The translations under genes were made by a program, and so were the position numbers. From Methanomicrobiales archaeon (GTDB lineage Archaea; Halobacteriota; Methanomicrobia; Methanomicrobiales; Methanospirillaceae), in contig JAAYCY010000073.1 in the NCBI GenBank assembly GCA_012729535.1, positions 1-35,490 of the forward strand: a stretch of 35,490 nt of DNA, written 5' to 3'. Positions within the stretch are counted from its first letter, which is position 1; every line of letters starts with the position of its first letter. Under the pieces are notes generated by a model. It was not told the origin of the DNA and searched no databases. It was given only the letters and a program-made list of their open reading frames with translations. Shown piece after piece: positions 8,428 through 16,807 of the stretch.

Positions 8428-8868
8428 CGGTACATCTTTTTGTCAGAACCATGATGAAGGGATCCGGTGCCGGGAGGAAATAGGGGAGAGATGTGGTAAT
8501 TAGGGGGGAAAGAACTGACCGGCTCCTAGTTCTGGTGAGATTCTCCTCTATTACTGATAAACTCTCATAAAATTGAATTTCATGATATTTCTGCCTGCAA
8601 GAAGAGAGAATTGATGAAAAACTCACCACTCCACAAAATACTCTATGGGGAGTAACACACAGTATTCAACAGATAACTCCGGCCGTACCATGTGGAATCT
8701 GAACATCAGATATTGGAGAATTCGTGTAATCAGCATCTTTTTTCGGAAGAGTTCATTCCTCCACGAGTTACCTCCCTTTATTCCGAATATTTTAAACCCT
8801 CTCATGATAATAACAGGATAACTTTCAACAAGGGATAAGCTGAAACCAAGAAGTAAAAGGAAGTTACC
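8428..8868. other. intergenic stretch upstream of nitroreductase and the four-Cys protein
   Basis: Short frames here (for example on the minus strand at 8623-8805) show no protein-like composition or known motif. An AT-rich TATA-like stretch around 8787-8797 (AATATTTTAAA) is the likely promoter of the small protein at 8869. Confidence 0.4.
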
Positions 8869-9006
8869 ATGCCATCCTGTAAAGACTGCATTAACTATAC
8901 CGCAAAAACTACTGACACTGGAGAATGTAAGGTCCTCGGGAATGTACCTCCTGATCGGGACAGCGGGCGTTGCCCGGTACGTTTGTTCCAGCCTCGGACA
9001 AAATAA
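8869..9006 (+). CDS. 45-aa four-cysteine protein
   Basis: A complete 45-codon frame with four cysteines: C4 and C7 (SCKDCINY), C20 (GECKVLG) and C35 (GRCPVRLF), ending QPRTK. The pattern C-x2-C ... GxC ... CPxxxFxPR resembles the small metal-binding subunit family that accompanies some glycyl-radical decarboxylases, and similar stand-alone proteins in anaerobic archaea (resemblance from memory, not tested). AAGGAAG at 8857-8863 is a good ribosome site 5 nt before the ATG. No glycyl-radical enzyme gene is in the window. The intact frame and ribosome site contrast with the decayed genes just downstream. Confidence 0.65.
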   Translation: MPSCKDCINYTAKTTDTGECKVLGNVPPDRDSGRCPVRLFQPRTK

Positions 9007-9171
9007 AACCAGAACAGTCCGAGAGGATGAGACTGCGATACCTGAATTTCTTTATGTCATCTTTGCCAGGACTGTACAAAGACATCTGTCATCGCAAAGA
9101 TAGGATATCGGATCGCTGGAAGATGATACTTCCCGGTAACCGGTACGGGTTTTTGATCTCCTTTCCCATGA

Positions 9172-9399
9172 TTTCGTCCTTTAGGGCTACAAAGGGAACT
9201 CCACTTCGGATTCGATGTCACCTACCATTCCAGTCTTGCCCATTTACGGGAGATGGAGGAGTGGGATGCCAGGATCCGGTTCCTTGACGACTGGTCGGAC
9301 CTTGACTCATACATGGGAAGCTTCTTCTGGCTCAGGGTGTTCCGGCATGTTCAGTTCATCCGCTATACCCAGTGGACCGTTCATTACCGGCTGGGATAG
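9172..9399 (+). pseudogene. fragment of an unidentified protein gene
   Basis: An open frame of 75 codons without a good start encodes a protein-like sequence rich in Trp, Tyr, Phe and Asp (LAHLREMEEWDARIRFLDD, then SFFWLRVFRHVQFIRYTQW). Upstream of 9172 this frame is closed by stops while other frames look partly coding, so it is probably a frameshifted remnant. I do not recognise the family. It lies next to the decayed restriction gene on the other strand. Confidence 0.35.
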
Positions 9400-9417
9400 G
9401 ATTTTGAAGAGATAATC

Positions 9418-9945
9418 CTGTTAAAGTTTTGAAGCGGTTCAGGTTTGAACGATGCAAACGCCCGGATTGCCTGAGGGGCAAGAGCCCTCCAGTATACGAA
9501 AAAGAGAATCCGTTTCGTAACCCCTGACTCCATCAGACAATACACCAGGTTTCCATCATGAATGTCTTCCCGGTCCCGGTTGCCATGGCAACCAGCATCT
9601 TCTGCATCCGGTCAGCAATGGCATTTTAAACCGCATGATTTGCCTGAATCCGATATAGTCTGAGTCGTTTATGGGTATTGTGTGTGTTCAGGAATTTCTG
9701 GCAAACTGCATTAAAATCTAAAGAGATTCATTCCTGGAGAGCTTGTGGGGTATGAAATCATTTGATCTCATGGGACCGGTTCTGTTCGCAGACATCGATG
9801 AACCAGTTTTCGTTCCGTTTGAAGAGTAGAAAAAGGGAACCGGTATTCATCAAAGGAGCATGAGCAACAGAATCAGGGATACCTTTTGCATATCTTCGTG
9901 CCTGATTCAGGACTTCCTGCGGTGCGACTAAATGATAAAAAAAAT
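9418..9945 (-). pseudogene. decayed type I restriction enzyme R subunit (HsdR)
   Basis: Reading the minus strand from 9945, successive pieces match the N-terminal half of HsdR-type helicase/nucleases: LVAPQEVLNQARRYAKG, WFIDVCEQNRSHEI, FHTPQALQE, RLRLYRIQANHAV and MLVAMATGTGKTF with the Walker A (near 9590-9560). After a frameshift comes LMESGVTKRILFFV, then RALAPQAIRAFASFKPEP. The first part is one frame interrupted by stops after HEIK, LQE and HAV; the helicase part continues in another frame after the Walker A. The translocase/helicase motifs beyond this and the C-terminus are missing. No hsdM or hsdS is visible. It is a dead remnant of a restriction system. Confidence 0.85.
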
Positions 9946-10098
9946 TCACTGATCATCTACATACAACAAAGAAAAAGGTTCAAATACCGCTCGTATTGAT
10001 TCATTCCCTTCTATGCCAGCAGGACCGATAAAAGCAGTAGGTATAAGGAGGTTTTTCTGGTGATAGTTCTTCATGTATTCCTCGAACATCAGTTTATA
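9946..10098 (-). pseudogene. 3' remnant of a thioredoxin-like gene
   Basis: About 50 codons (KLMFEEYMKNYHQKN ... PTAFIGPAG ... FEPFSLLY, stop at 9948-9946) align without gaps to the C-terminal end of the intact thioredoxin-like protein at 11853-12284, with 34 of 45 residues identical by my count. A TAG in the same frame lies two codons before KLMF, and the N-terminal half with the CxxC motif is absent. It abuts the HsdR remnant. The divergence argues for an old paralogue rather than a recent copy. Confidence 0.8.
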
Positions 10099-10110
10099 CT
10101 ACGAAAAAGG

Positions 10111-10145
10111 CTCATAGAGTAATTTCATGTAATCGACTCTATGAG
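10111..10145. repeat. 10-bp perfect inverted repeat upstream of the ATPase
   Basis: CTCATAGAGT and ACTCTATGAG are perfect inverted copies separated by 15 bases. They lie about 60 bases before the ATPase start, between the thioredoxin remnant and an AT-rich promoter-like stretch. The repeat may be an operator, a terminator hairpin for an opposing transcript, or a scar of rearrangement. Confidence 0.5.
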
Positions 10146-10206
10146 GTCTTACCATAAACTATTATTACTAATAAACAAATAATACAATTTGGTATATTGG
10201 TAATAT

Positions 10207-11451
10207 ATGATCGCCTATCATATCCTAAAAGAGGTCATTGGAGATCAACATCAGCGGTTTCATAATCAGGATCCAGGCATACCCAGGAGAATTGATCCTG
10301 AACAGTACCGCATGAGAGACAGAATTGTAGTCATATCCGGAGTTCGCAGATCAGGGAAATCTACCTTCTTAAAACAATTATCACTTGGATTTCCATCTTT
10401 TTTATACCTGAATGCTGATGATGACCGGTTAATCGGAGCCACAACTGAAGACTTAGGGTCTCTCCTCCTTATTTGGGAGGAATTATTTCCCGGGGTAAGA
10501 ACGGCATTTTTAGATGAAATCCAAAATATCCCCGGATGGGAACAGGTTGTTCGAAGGATGCATGATGAAGGGTATAAAATTTTTCTGACCGGATCAAATG
10601 CACAGATGTTGAGTAAAGAACTTGGAACCCATCTGACCGGGAGATATGTAAGAGTAGAATTATACCCCTTTGGATTTGATGAATATTGTTCCTTTCATCA
10701 TTTTACCTGGGAAAAAAAGGGTATCCATACTACCAGTGAATCAGCAGCTGCTCTCCGCCTTTTCTCTCAGTTCATTGAAGACGGAGGATTTCCGGAATTT
10801 CTTAAGGATCCTGACCCGGAAATATTACGACGAACTTTTGACGACATTCTGTTTCGTGATATCATCGCCAGATATGCAATTCGTGAAGTCAAGGCATTTC
10901 GTTTGCTATGCAGATACTTGTTTACAAACATGACAAGAGAAGCCAGTCTTACGTCGCTGGCTTCAACTGTCCAGATGAAAAGCCCGGTTTCAATGAAAAA
11001 CTGGATTGGATATCTTGAAGATAGTTATCTTATCGGAAGTCTCTCTCCTTTTGAATACTCAATGAAGAAACAACTCTCACGAAACCAAAAATACTATGGG
11101 ATTGATACAGCTCTTCGTAACGCCGTATCCTTCAGATTTTCAGACGACTATAGCCTTCTCCTTGAAAACATCGTGTGGCTGGAACTATGCAGAAGAGGGT
11201 ATGAATTATACTGGCTTAAAGGACAATCCGAATGTGATTTTATCGTCATCGAGCAAGGAAAAGTGAGTATGGCGATTCAGGTATGCTGGCACTTGTCTGA
11301 TGAAAATCGCAAACGGGAGCATGATGGAGTTATTGAAGCAGGTAATATGTTTCCAGGTTCAAATGGCTATATATTGACACTTAATCAGGAAGAAGAGCCA
11401 TCTCAAAATATCAGGGTAATGCCGGTCTGGAAATGGATACTTGAACAGTGA
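10207..11451 (+). CDS. AAA-family ATPase with DUF4143 C-terminal domain
   Basis: This 414-aa P-loop ATPase belongs to the archaeal/bacterial AAA_14-DUF4143 family. Walker A is GVRRSGKST (residues 45-53), Walker B is TAFLDEIQNI (Asp103, Glu104), a sensor-1 segment follows in KIFLTGSNAQML, and an arginine-rich HLTGRYVRVELYPFGFDEY motif is typical. The C-terminal part has a degenerate PD-(D/E)xK-like core, ECDFIVIEQGKVSMAIQVCW, as usual for DUF4143 proteins. The cellular role of the family is unknown; genes of this type are often lineage-specific, mobile or decaying. The start has no Shine-Dalgarno; AT-rich DNA upstream fits a leaderless mRNA. It converges on an MNT nucleotidyltransferase gene with a 21-base gap. 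Confidence 0.9.
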   Translation: MIAYHILKEVIGDQHQRFHNQDPGIPRRIDPEQYRMRDRIVVISGVRRSGKSTFLKQLSLGFPSFLYLNADDDRLIGATTEDLGSLLLIWEELFPGVRTAFLDEIQNIPGWEQVVRRMHDEGYKIFLTGSNAQMLSKELGTHLTGRYVRVELYPFGFDEYCSFHHFTWEKKGIHTTSESAAALRLFSQFIEDGGFPEFLKDPDPEILRRTFDDILFRDIIARYAIREVKAFRLLCRYLFTNMTREASLTSLASTVQMKSPVSMKNWIGYLEDSYLIGSLSPFEYSMKKQLSRNQKYYGIDTALRNAVSFRFSDDYSLLLENIVWLELCRRGYELYWLKGQSECDFIVIEQGKVSMAIQVCWHLSDENRKREHDGVIEAGNMFPGSNGYILTLNQEEEPSQNIRVMPVWKWILEQ

Positions 11452-11472
11452 GTTTGAGAGAGAAATGTTGTA

Positions 11473-11802
11473 TCATCCATAAACCCATATCACCTCTCGT
11501 TCTACATAGGGCCTAATGTGTGGAGAGAGTCCCTTTACAGTCACAAGATCGACTGAACGACCAAACATCTCTTCTAATTCATCTGCAAGGCTGATATATC
11601 TCCGATATATCCCTCTTTCAGGAGATAAATCCACAAGGATATCTATGTCACTATCAGACGTATCTTCTCCCCGGCTGACAGAACCAAAGATGCCAAGCCT
11701 TGTGACTCCATAATTTCTCCTCATCTCATCAATGTGAGAATTTAATTTAGTAAGAACAAATGGAATAGAAGAATGAGAACTCTCATTCATAATGAAATTC
11801 AT
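11473..11802 (-). CDS. MNT-type minimal nucleotidyltransferase
   Basis: This 109-aa protein has the minimal nucleotidyltransferase core: GIFGSVSRGED (Gly40-Ser41) followed by SDSDIDILVDL with catalytic Asp52 and Asp54, and a third acidic position in RSVDLVTVKGL. Such MNT proteins usually pair with a HEPN protein as toxin-antitoxin modules, in which MNT neutralises HEPN by nucleotidylation. No HEPN gene is adjacent, so it is an orphan here; upstream is the thioredoxin-like gene on the same strand. The start could be Met1 (11802) or Met5 (11790); neither has a clear ribosome site. Confidence 0.88.
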   Translation of the reverse strand: MNFIMNESSHSSIPFVLTKLNSHIDEMRRNYGVTRLGIFGSVSRGEDTSDSDIDILVDLSPERGIYRRYISLADELEEMFGRSVDLVTVKGLSPHIRPYVEREVIWVYG

Positions 11803-11852
11803 TATTCTCTATCCATATTACAGTATCGAAAACCGAATCGTTTGAGCCTGAA

Positions 11853-12284
11853 TTACTCATTATATAACAATGTAAACGGCTCAAACAGTATTTTTATACT
11901 CTCGACACCTTCAAGCCCTGCCGGACCAATAAAAGCAGTAGGGGCCATCAGGTTTTTCTGCTCATATTCTTTCATATAATCCTCAAACATCAGCTTATTT
12001 GTTGTATTGAGATGGAGGTCATAGTACTCAATAGCAATCTCCGGGTGTTTTGTTTCAAAATCACCAAGATATTCCATCGCTTCCTCACAGGTTTCACAGA
12101 TAGTGTCATGAAAAACAATTACCGGGCCGGTTCCAGAATATTCGTCAAACCGTTCCAGTATTTCATCCTTTGAGAGAGATGAGTTATAGAGTGTACCATC
12201 TGAAAAGAATACCCGCTCTGCGGCTATCGGAGTTGTGATGAAGATGAGAAATACAAGGATCGTAGCGATCCTGGAGAAAATCAT
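11853..12284 (-). CDS. exported thioredoxin-like protein
   Basis: This 143-aa protein has a signal peptide of about 22 residues (basic start, ILVFLIFITT core, AA before ER). The mature part has a thioredoxin-like C-E-T-C at Cys63-Cys66 after the strand PVIVFHD, and a cis-Pro-type APTAFIG segment near residue 110-116, consistent with an extracytoplasmic thioredoxin fold that handles disulfides or delivers reductant. The fold call rests on motif spacing; overall similarity to classical thioredoxin is weak. A paralogous C-terminal fragment lies at 9946-10098 on the same strand. No DsbD/CcdA-like membrane partner is in the window. Confidence 0.75.
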   Translation of the reverse strand: MIFSRIATILVFLIFITTPIAAERVFFSDGTLYNSSLSKDEILERFDEYSGTGPVIVFHDTICETCEEAMEYLGDFETKHPEIAIEYYDLHLNTTNKLMFEDYMKEYEQKNLMAPTAFIGPAGLEGVESIKILFEPFTLLYNE

Positions 12285-12331
12285 ACTCAGTATTTCTCAT
12301 CATAAGTATGTAAGATTGCTCTGATAATTGC

Positions 12332-12341
12332 CATTATATAG
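12332..12341 (+). promoter_or_regulatory. TATA box for the isochorismatase-type gene
   Basis: CATTATATAG lies 22-31 bases before the ATG at 12363, which implies a leaderless or nearly leaderless mRNA. Confidence 0.55.
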
Positions 12342-12362
12342 ATAGCGTGGTATTGTTTTATC

Positions 12363-12932
12363 ATGAAAAAACCAGCTCTTCTTATCATCGACATGCAAAA
12401 TGACTTTGCATCCAAAAATGCAATCCTTCCGGTTGCTGGAGCAGAAGAAGTCATCAGCCCGTTAAAGCAGGTTCTTTCGGAATTCAGAGCCCGAAACCTT
12501 CCTGTCTTTCACGTAGTCCGGGTCCATCACCCGGATGGATCTGACGTGGAATGGTTCAGGGCTGAAAAATTCAAATCTACTCCATTTGCAATCAGGGGAG
12601 CTCCCGGTGCAGAAGTGATTGATGCACTAAAACCAGCACCGGGAGAATATATTCTTGAAAAGATCCGGATGAGTGCATTTATCGGAACTGGCCTTGACCT
12701 GATCCTCCGGACACTGGGAGTGGAGGTTGTTGTCATTGTCGGAATTCAGACCCCGAACTGTGTCAGGACCACGGTATTTGATGCCATGGCATACAACTAC
12801 GAGACGATCCTTGTTCATGATGCCACCGGAGCACAAACCAAAGAGATACATGAAGCAAATGTCCTTGACATGAAAAATATTGGTGTTCACATCATAGAAA
12901 CTGCAGAACTTCCCACCTGGCTGAATGCCTGA
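12363..12932 (+). CDS. isochorismatase-family cysteine hydrolase
   Basis: This 189-aa cytoplasmic hydrolase belongs to the isochorismatase/nicotinamidase superfamily. The catalytic triad can be placed: Asp10 in LLIIDMQNDF, Lys100 in YILEKIRMSAFIGTGLD, and Cys133 in VGIQTPNCVRTTVFDAMAYNY, with the usual cis-peptide segment GIQT before it. Substrate is uncertain. The absence of a clear nicotinamidase metal-site pattern (D-x-H near residue 50-60 is replaced by VHHPDGSD) argues against simple nicotinamidase, but amidase or isochorismatase-like activity cannot be told apart. It is transcribed alone and convergent with the cluster protein downstream. Confidence 0.92.
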   Translation: MKKPALLIIDMQNDFASKNAILPVAGAEEVISPLKQVLSEFRARNLPVFHVVRVHHPDGSDVEWFRAEKFKSTPFAIRGAPGAEVIDALKPAPGEYILEKIRMSAFIGTGLDLILRTLGVEVVVIVGIQTPNCVRTTVFDAMAYNYETILVHDATGAQTKEIHEANVLDMKNIGVHIIETAELPTWLNA

Positions 12933-12943
12933 TGATATCCCCG

Positions 12944-13414
12944 TTATTTAGTCCGGTACCCGTGATCTTCAAAAAACCGGGAGAGCCATCCATCCCGGTT
13001 CTGTTCTCCCTGTGGTAACCGGGACAGGCAGGATTCATACAAAGCACGAAGTCCGGGATCTTCAGTATGGAGAGCCCCCATCCCGGTGATGTACCCGACC
13101 ATTGAATCACCGGAATAGATTCTGACGGCTATACACCGATATATCTTACATTGGGCAGGACTGGTACTATGGATGGTACAGACGATCCGGTCATCTCCTG
13201 CCGGACGCAAAAAGGGACAGGCATGGGGATGTAAAACGGAAAAATCCCGATTGTCAAATATATCCCGTTTATCCTCATCGACAACCGCCTGAAACGAAGT
13301 ATTAGTTGATACACAGGAACAGGCATAAGAATATGGTCCGGTCTGTTCGTCAATGACAAGGTAATCTCCGAGGTACATGCAACACTGACCACATTGTGTG
13401 CAGGTAAAAACCAT
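12944..13414 (-). CDS. YkgJ-type zinc/iron-chelating cysteine-cluster protein
   Basis: The protein begins FTCTQCGQCCMYLGDYL, the hallmark of the YkgJ/CxxCxxCC family, followed by HPHACPFLRPAGDDRIVCTIHSTSPAQCKIYRC, whose spaced cysteines complete the predicted metal cluster. The C-terminal part is charged and helical (GLRALYESCLSRLPQGEQ). The biochemical role of the family is not established. In-frame starts exist at 13480, 13447 and 13414; I prefer 13414 (MVFTCTQCG), the usual family start, because longer versions run into the region of the divergent ilvD gene. Confidence 0.88.
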   Translation of the reverse strand: MVFTCTQCGQCCMYLGDYLVIDEQTGPYSYACSCVSTNTSFQAVVDEDKRDIFDNRDFSVLHPHACPFLRPAGDDRIVCTIHSTSPAQCKIYRCIAVRIYSGDSMVGYITGMGALHTEDPGLRALYESCLSRLPQGEQNRDGWLSRFFEDHGYRTK

Positions 13415-13538
13415 GATCAGTATTGCTCGTACCGGTTTATGCACCATATGGTTTTCCGTATCCGGATGAGTGGTGCACACGATGAATTTTTTTGCACCAC
13501 CATCCTTTCCTTTATCTTCTGGTCAGCCCAATCTGTTC

Positions 13539-15197
13539 ATGAGTACCATGCGGAGTGATGAGGTCAAAACCGGGTACGCCCGGGCACCGAACCGGTCGCT
13601 TATCAGATCTCTTGGGATTGATGAGAGTGAGATGGACCAGCCGTTCATCGGAATTGCAAACTCCTGGAATACCATCGTCCCAGGTCACATGCACCTTCGG
13701 ACCTTAGGAGATAGGGTTCGTGAGGGAATCGCTGCCGGAGGCGGGACGGCTTTTGAATTTAATACCATTGGGATATGTGATGGTATCGCCATGGGACACG
13801 AAGGAATGCGGTATTCCCTTCCTTCCCGGGAAAATATTGCAGATTCTGTGGAACTCATGATCCAGGCACATAAATTCGACGGTATTGTCTGTGTGTGTAC
13901 CTGTGATAAGATTGTTCCAGGAATGCTCATGGCAGCGGCCCGGTGTAATATTCCAGCGATAGTGGTTACCGGTGGAAACATGCTGCCCGGTCATTACCAT
14001 GGCTGTGAACTATCCCTGACCGATGTATTTGAGGGAGTCGGAAAGGTTGCCGGTGGAAAGATGAGCGAAGAAGAACTGCATGAACTGGAAGCTGCAGCAA
14101 TGCCAGGATGCGGATCATGTCAGGGCCTGTACACCGCAAACACGATGGCCTGCATGACCGAGGCAGTCGGCATGTCTCTTCCCGGCTGTGCGGCAACACC
14201 GGCAGTATATTCTGAAAAACTCCGGCTTGCATACCGATCAGGAAAACGTATCTGCGACCTGGTAAAAGAGCAGGTCTGCCCCCGTGATATCATCACTCCG
14301 GCAAGTCTTCGCAATGCCATCCGGGTGGATATGGCACTTGGTGGATCTACCAATACGGTCCTGCATCTCATGGCTATCGCAACCGAGGCAGGAATTCCCT
14401 TTAAATTACAGGAATTTAATACCATTTCCGGCCAGGTGCCCCATATAGCTTCCATGATGCCAGGCGGCCCTCACTCAATGGAAACACTTCATCATGCCGG
14501 GGGAATCCCGGCAGTTTTCAGACAGATCAAAAAGTATCTGGAGAATTGCCAGACTGTTTCCGGAATGGATACAAATTCTATTGCCAATGCAGTCACATAT
14601 GTCAATGAAGAGGTAATCAGACCCACAGACTCACCAGTTCATGCAAGTGGCGGCCTTATGATCCTGGCCGGAACCCTGGCTCCAAATGGTGCGGTCGTAA
14701 AAAGCGGTGCAGTACAGGATGAAATGTGGAAACACACCGGTCCTGCACGGGTATTTGACGGTGAAACCGATGCCATGAAGGCCATCCTTGAAAGACAGAT
14801 AACGGAAGGGGATGTAGTCATTATCAGGTACGAAGGACCAAAAGGCGGACCTGGAATGCCGGAAATGCTCTCTCCAACATCTGCTCTTGTCGGTCTTGGA
14901 TACAGCAGGGTTGCCCTCGTCACCGACGGGAGGTTCTCTGGTGGGACAAGAGGGCCATGTATCGGTCATGTTTCTCCTGAAGCTGCAGCGGGGGGTCCCA
15001 TTGCCTTTGTCAAAGATGGAGACAGCATATCAATCGACCTCTATGATAAGACGATTAAGCTCAATGTCAGCCCAGACGAACTTGAAAAGAGAAAGGCCGG
15101 TTGGAAGCCATTACAAAAAACATTAACCAGCGTTCTTTCCCGCTATGCTGCATCAGTCGGTCCGGCAGATCTTGGTGCAGTACTCCTCCAAAAGTAA
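13539..15197 (+). CDS. ilvD: dihydroxy-acid dehydratase
   Basis: It dehydrates 2,3-dihydroxyisovalerate (and the methylvalerate analogue) to the 2-keto acids, the third common step in valine and isoleucine synthesis; it is an Fe-S lyase. Iron-sulfur cysteines are visible in VCVCTCDK (residues 118-124) and PGCGSCQG (Cys191, Cys194). Other family blocks: [38 protein letters not shown], and [16 protein letters not shown] and [10 protein letters not shown] near the end. The frame is open from 13470, but the family N-terminus is [19 protein letters not shown] chose ATG 13539, three codons before that Met (13548), because a TATA-like TTTATC at 13511-13516 would start transcription near 13539. The gene stands alone; no other ilv genes are in the window. 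Confidence 0.95.
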   Translation: MSTMRSDEVKTGYARAPNRSLIRSLGIDESEMDQPFIGIANSWNTIVPGHMHLRTLGDRVREGIAAGGGTAFEFNTIGICDGIAMGHEGMRYSLPSRENIADSVELMIQAHKFDGIVCVCTCDKIVPGMLMAAARCNIPAIVVTGGNMLPGHYHGCELSLTDVFEGVGKVAGGKMSEEELHELEAAAMPGCGSCQGLYTANTMACMTEAVGMSLPGCAATPAVYSEKLRLAYRSGKRICDLVKEQVCPRDIITPASLRNAIRVDMALGGSTNTVLHLMAIATEAGIPFKLQEFNTISGQVPHIASMMPGGPHSMETLHHAGGIPAVFRQIKKYLENCQTVSGMDTNSIANAVTYVNEEVIRPTDSPVHASGGLMILAGTLAPNGAVVKSGAVQDEMWKHTGPARVFDGETDAMKAILERQITEGDVVIIRYEGPKGGPGMPEMLSPTSALVGLGYSRVALVTDGRFSGGTRGPCIGHVSPEAAAGGPIAFVKDGDSISIDLYDKTIKLNVSPDELEKRKAGWKPLQKTLTSVLSRYAASVGPADLGAVLLQK

Positions 15198-15208
15198 AGT
15201 GATAACAC

Positions 15209-15229
15209 TTTTTTTTAGTTTCCTTTTTT
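15209..15229 (+). terminator. T-rich terminator after ilvD
   Basis: Two T-runs (eight T at 15209-15216, six T at 15224-15229) follow the ilvD stop within 12 bases, the usual form of archaeal intrinsic termination. Confidence 0.5.
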
Positions 15230-15295
15230 AAAAAGCCCACACCGATGCCAAAACCCACATCTATAATTTCTCACAGTTCCTAACTGGTGATCATT

Positions 15296-16807
15296 ATGGA
15301 AAAGTCCATCGATGAGATCAACCGGCGTATCCGTGATGGTACGGCCCGGGTGGTCACTGCCGATGAAATGCCGGACATCGTTGCCGAGCTTGGAGAAGAA
15401 GGAGCATTAAAGGAGGTGGATGTTGTTACCACCGGAACCTTCGGAGCTATGTGTTCCTCCGGAGCTTTTCTCAACTTCGGCCATGCCGAACCTCCGATTA
15501 AAATGGAGCGTATATGGCTCAATGATGTGGAAGCATACGGTGGCATAGCAGCTGTTGATACATACATCGGTGCGACAAACAAGTCTGTTACCAGGATGGA
15601 AAACTACGGGGGTGCCCATGTTATCGAAGATTTTATATCAGGAAAAGCAATCGAACTTCGTGCCCAGTCATCAGGGTCAGACTGTTATCCACGAAGAAGT
15701 ATCACAACAGAAGTCAGGCTTGAAGATCTGAACCAGGCCATCATGGTCAACCCGCGAAATGCGTACCAGCGGTATGATGCAGCAGTCAATACCTCTGACG
15801 ATATCCTGTATACCTATATGGGAACTTTACTCCCCCACAGTGGTAATGTTACATTTTCAGGAGCTGGAACTTTAAATCCCATCTGCAATGATCCAAACCT
15901 GCGACTAATCGGAAGCGGAGTTCCCATTCTGCTCGGAGGCGCACAGGGAATGGTCATTGGTGAAGGAACACAGCATTCGTCTGCAGGTAATTTTGCTACC
16001 CTGATGACTACCGGTGACATGACCGAGATGAATTCTGATTTTCTCCGGGCAGCATTCATGTACCGGTACGGACCAACCCTGTATTTAGGGATAGGTATTC
16101 CTCTCCCGGTTCTCGACATTGAAACTGTCAGGAAGACTGCTGTTCGTGACGAAGATATCTCGGTCAGCATCAGAGATTACGGAGTTCCGTCCAGGAGCAG
16201 ACCGGTCATCAGGCCAGTGAGTTATGCAGAATTAAAATCGGGGAAAATTGAACTGAACGGAGAAGAAGTAAAAACCTCATCTCTCTCATCATACCGGCGG
16301 GCAAAACTGGTGGCAAACACCCTGAAAAAATGGATAGAAGACGGCCATATGAATCTCTGTCTGCCGACCAGGTATATTGATACTTCAAAGCAGGCAAAAC
16401 CAATGAGAGAGACGAGAAAAGTGGTTCTGGTCCAGGAGATAATGCAGAGGAGGGTTGTTACTATAAAGGAAGATCAGGACATTACTGAAGCCGCAAAAAA
16501 ACTCCTGAAGGGAGAGACAAACCACCTCCCGGTCCTCAATGAACAGGGCAGACTGACTGGTGTTGTTACTACATTTGATGTTGCAAAAGCAGTTGCAAGA
16601 CCTGAACGCAAAGTAAAGGTTCAGGATGTCATGACCAGGAATGTAATTACCACCCAGGCGGATGAACCCATTGACATAGCAGCACAAAAACTGGAAAACC
16701 ACCGGATAAGTGCCCTGCCTGTTGTAGATGCCCAGAATCAGTGTATTGCCATCCTCCATGCCAGTGACCTGGGTAAATTGTTCAAACCAGGAGGACCGAG
16801 AACATGA
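15296..16807 (+). CDS. homocysteine biosynthesis protein (COG1900/DUF39) with two CBS domains
   Basis: This is the methanogen L-aspartate-semialdehyde sulfurtransferase component that makes homocysteine without O-acetylhomoserine; genetics on Methanosarcina acetivorans MA1821 and its partners support this role. The DUF39 domain (residues about 1-365) holds two conserved cysteines, in GAMCSSGAFLNFGH (Cys53) and GSDCYPRRS (Cys130). Their 77-residue spacing equals that of the two cysteines I recall as important in MA1821. Residues about 375-503 are two CBS repeats (VQEIMQRRVVTI ... and VQDVMTRNVITT ...), probably adenosyl-ligand sensors. A GTG at 15287 is possible, but GGTGA at 15286-15290 sits 5 nt before the ATG at 15296. 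The stop overlaps the NIL-ferredoxin start by 4 nt. Confidence 0.94.
   Translation: MEKSIDEINRRIRDGTARVVTADEMPDIVAELGEEGALKEVDVVTTGTFGAMCSSGAFLNFGHAEPPIKMERIWLNDVEAYGGIAAVDTYIGATNKSVTRMENYGGAHVIEDFISGKAIELRAQSSGSDCYPRRSITTEVRLEDLNQAIMVNPRNAYQRYDAAVNTSDDILYTYMGTLLPHSGNVTFSGAGTLNPICNDPNLRLIGSGVPILLGGAQGMVIGEGTQHSSAGNFATLMTTGDMTEMNSDFLRAAFMYRYGPTLYLGIGIPLPVLDIETVRKTAVRDEDISVSIRDYGVPSRSRPVIRPVSYAELKSGKIELNGEEVKTSSLSSYRRAKLVANTLKKWIEDGHMNLCLPTRYIDTSKQAKPMRETRKVVLVQEIMQRRVVTIKEDQDITEAAKKLLKGETNHLPVLNEQGRLTGVVTTFDVAKAVARPERKVKVQDVMTRNVITTQADEPIDIAAQKLENHRISALPVVDAQNQCIAILHASDLGKLFKPGGPRT

Noticed and set aside
9758-9949. Stand-alone 64-aa gene on the minus strand
   Set aside because: Its sequence is one fragment of the decayed HsdR gene, which continues past its stop in the same frame.
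11473-11802. HEPN/MNT toxin-antitoxin pair
   Set aside because: Only the MNT half is present; no HEPN-like helical protein with RxxxxH lies on either side.
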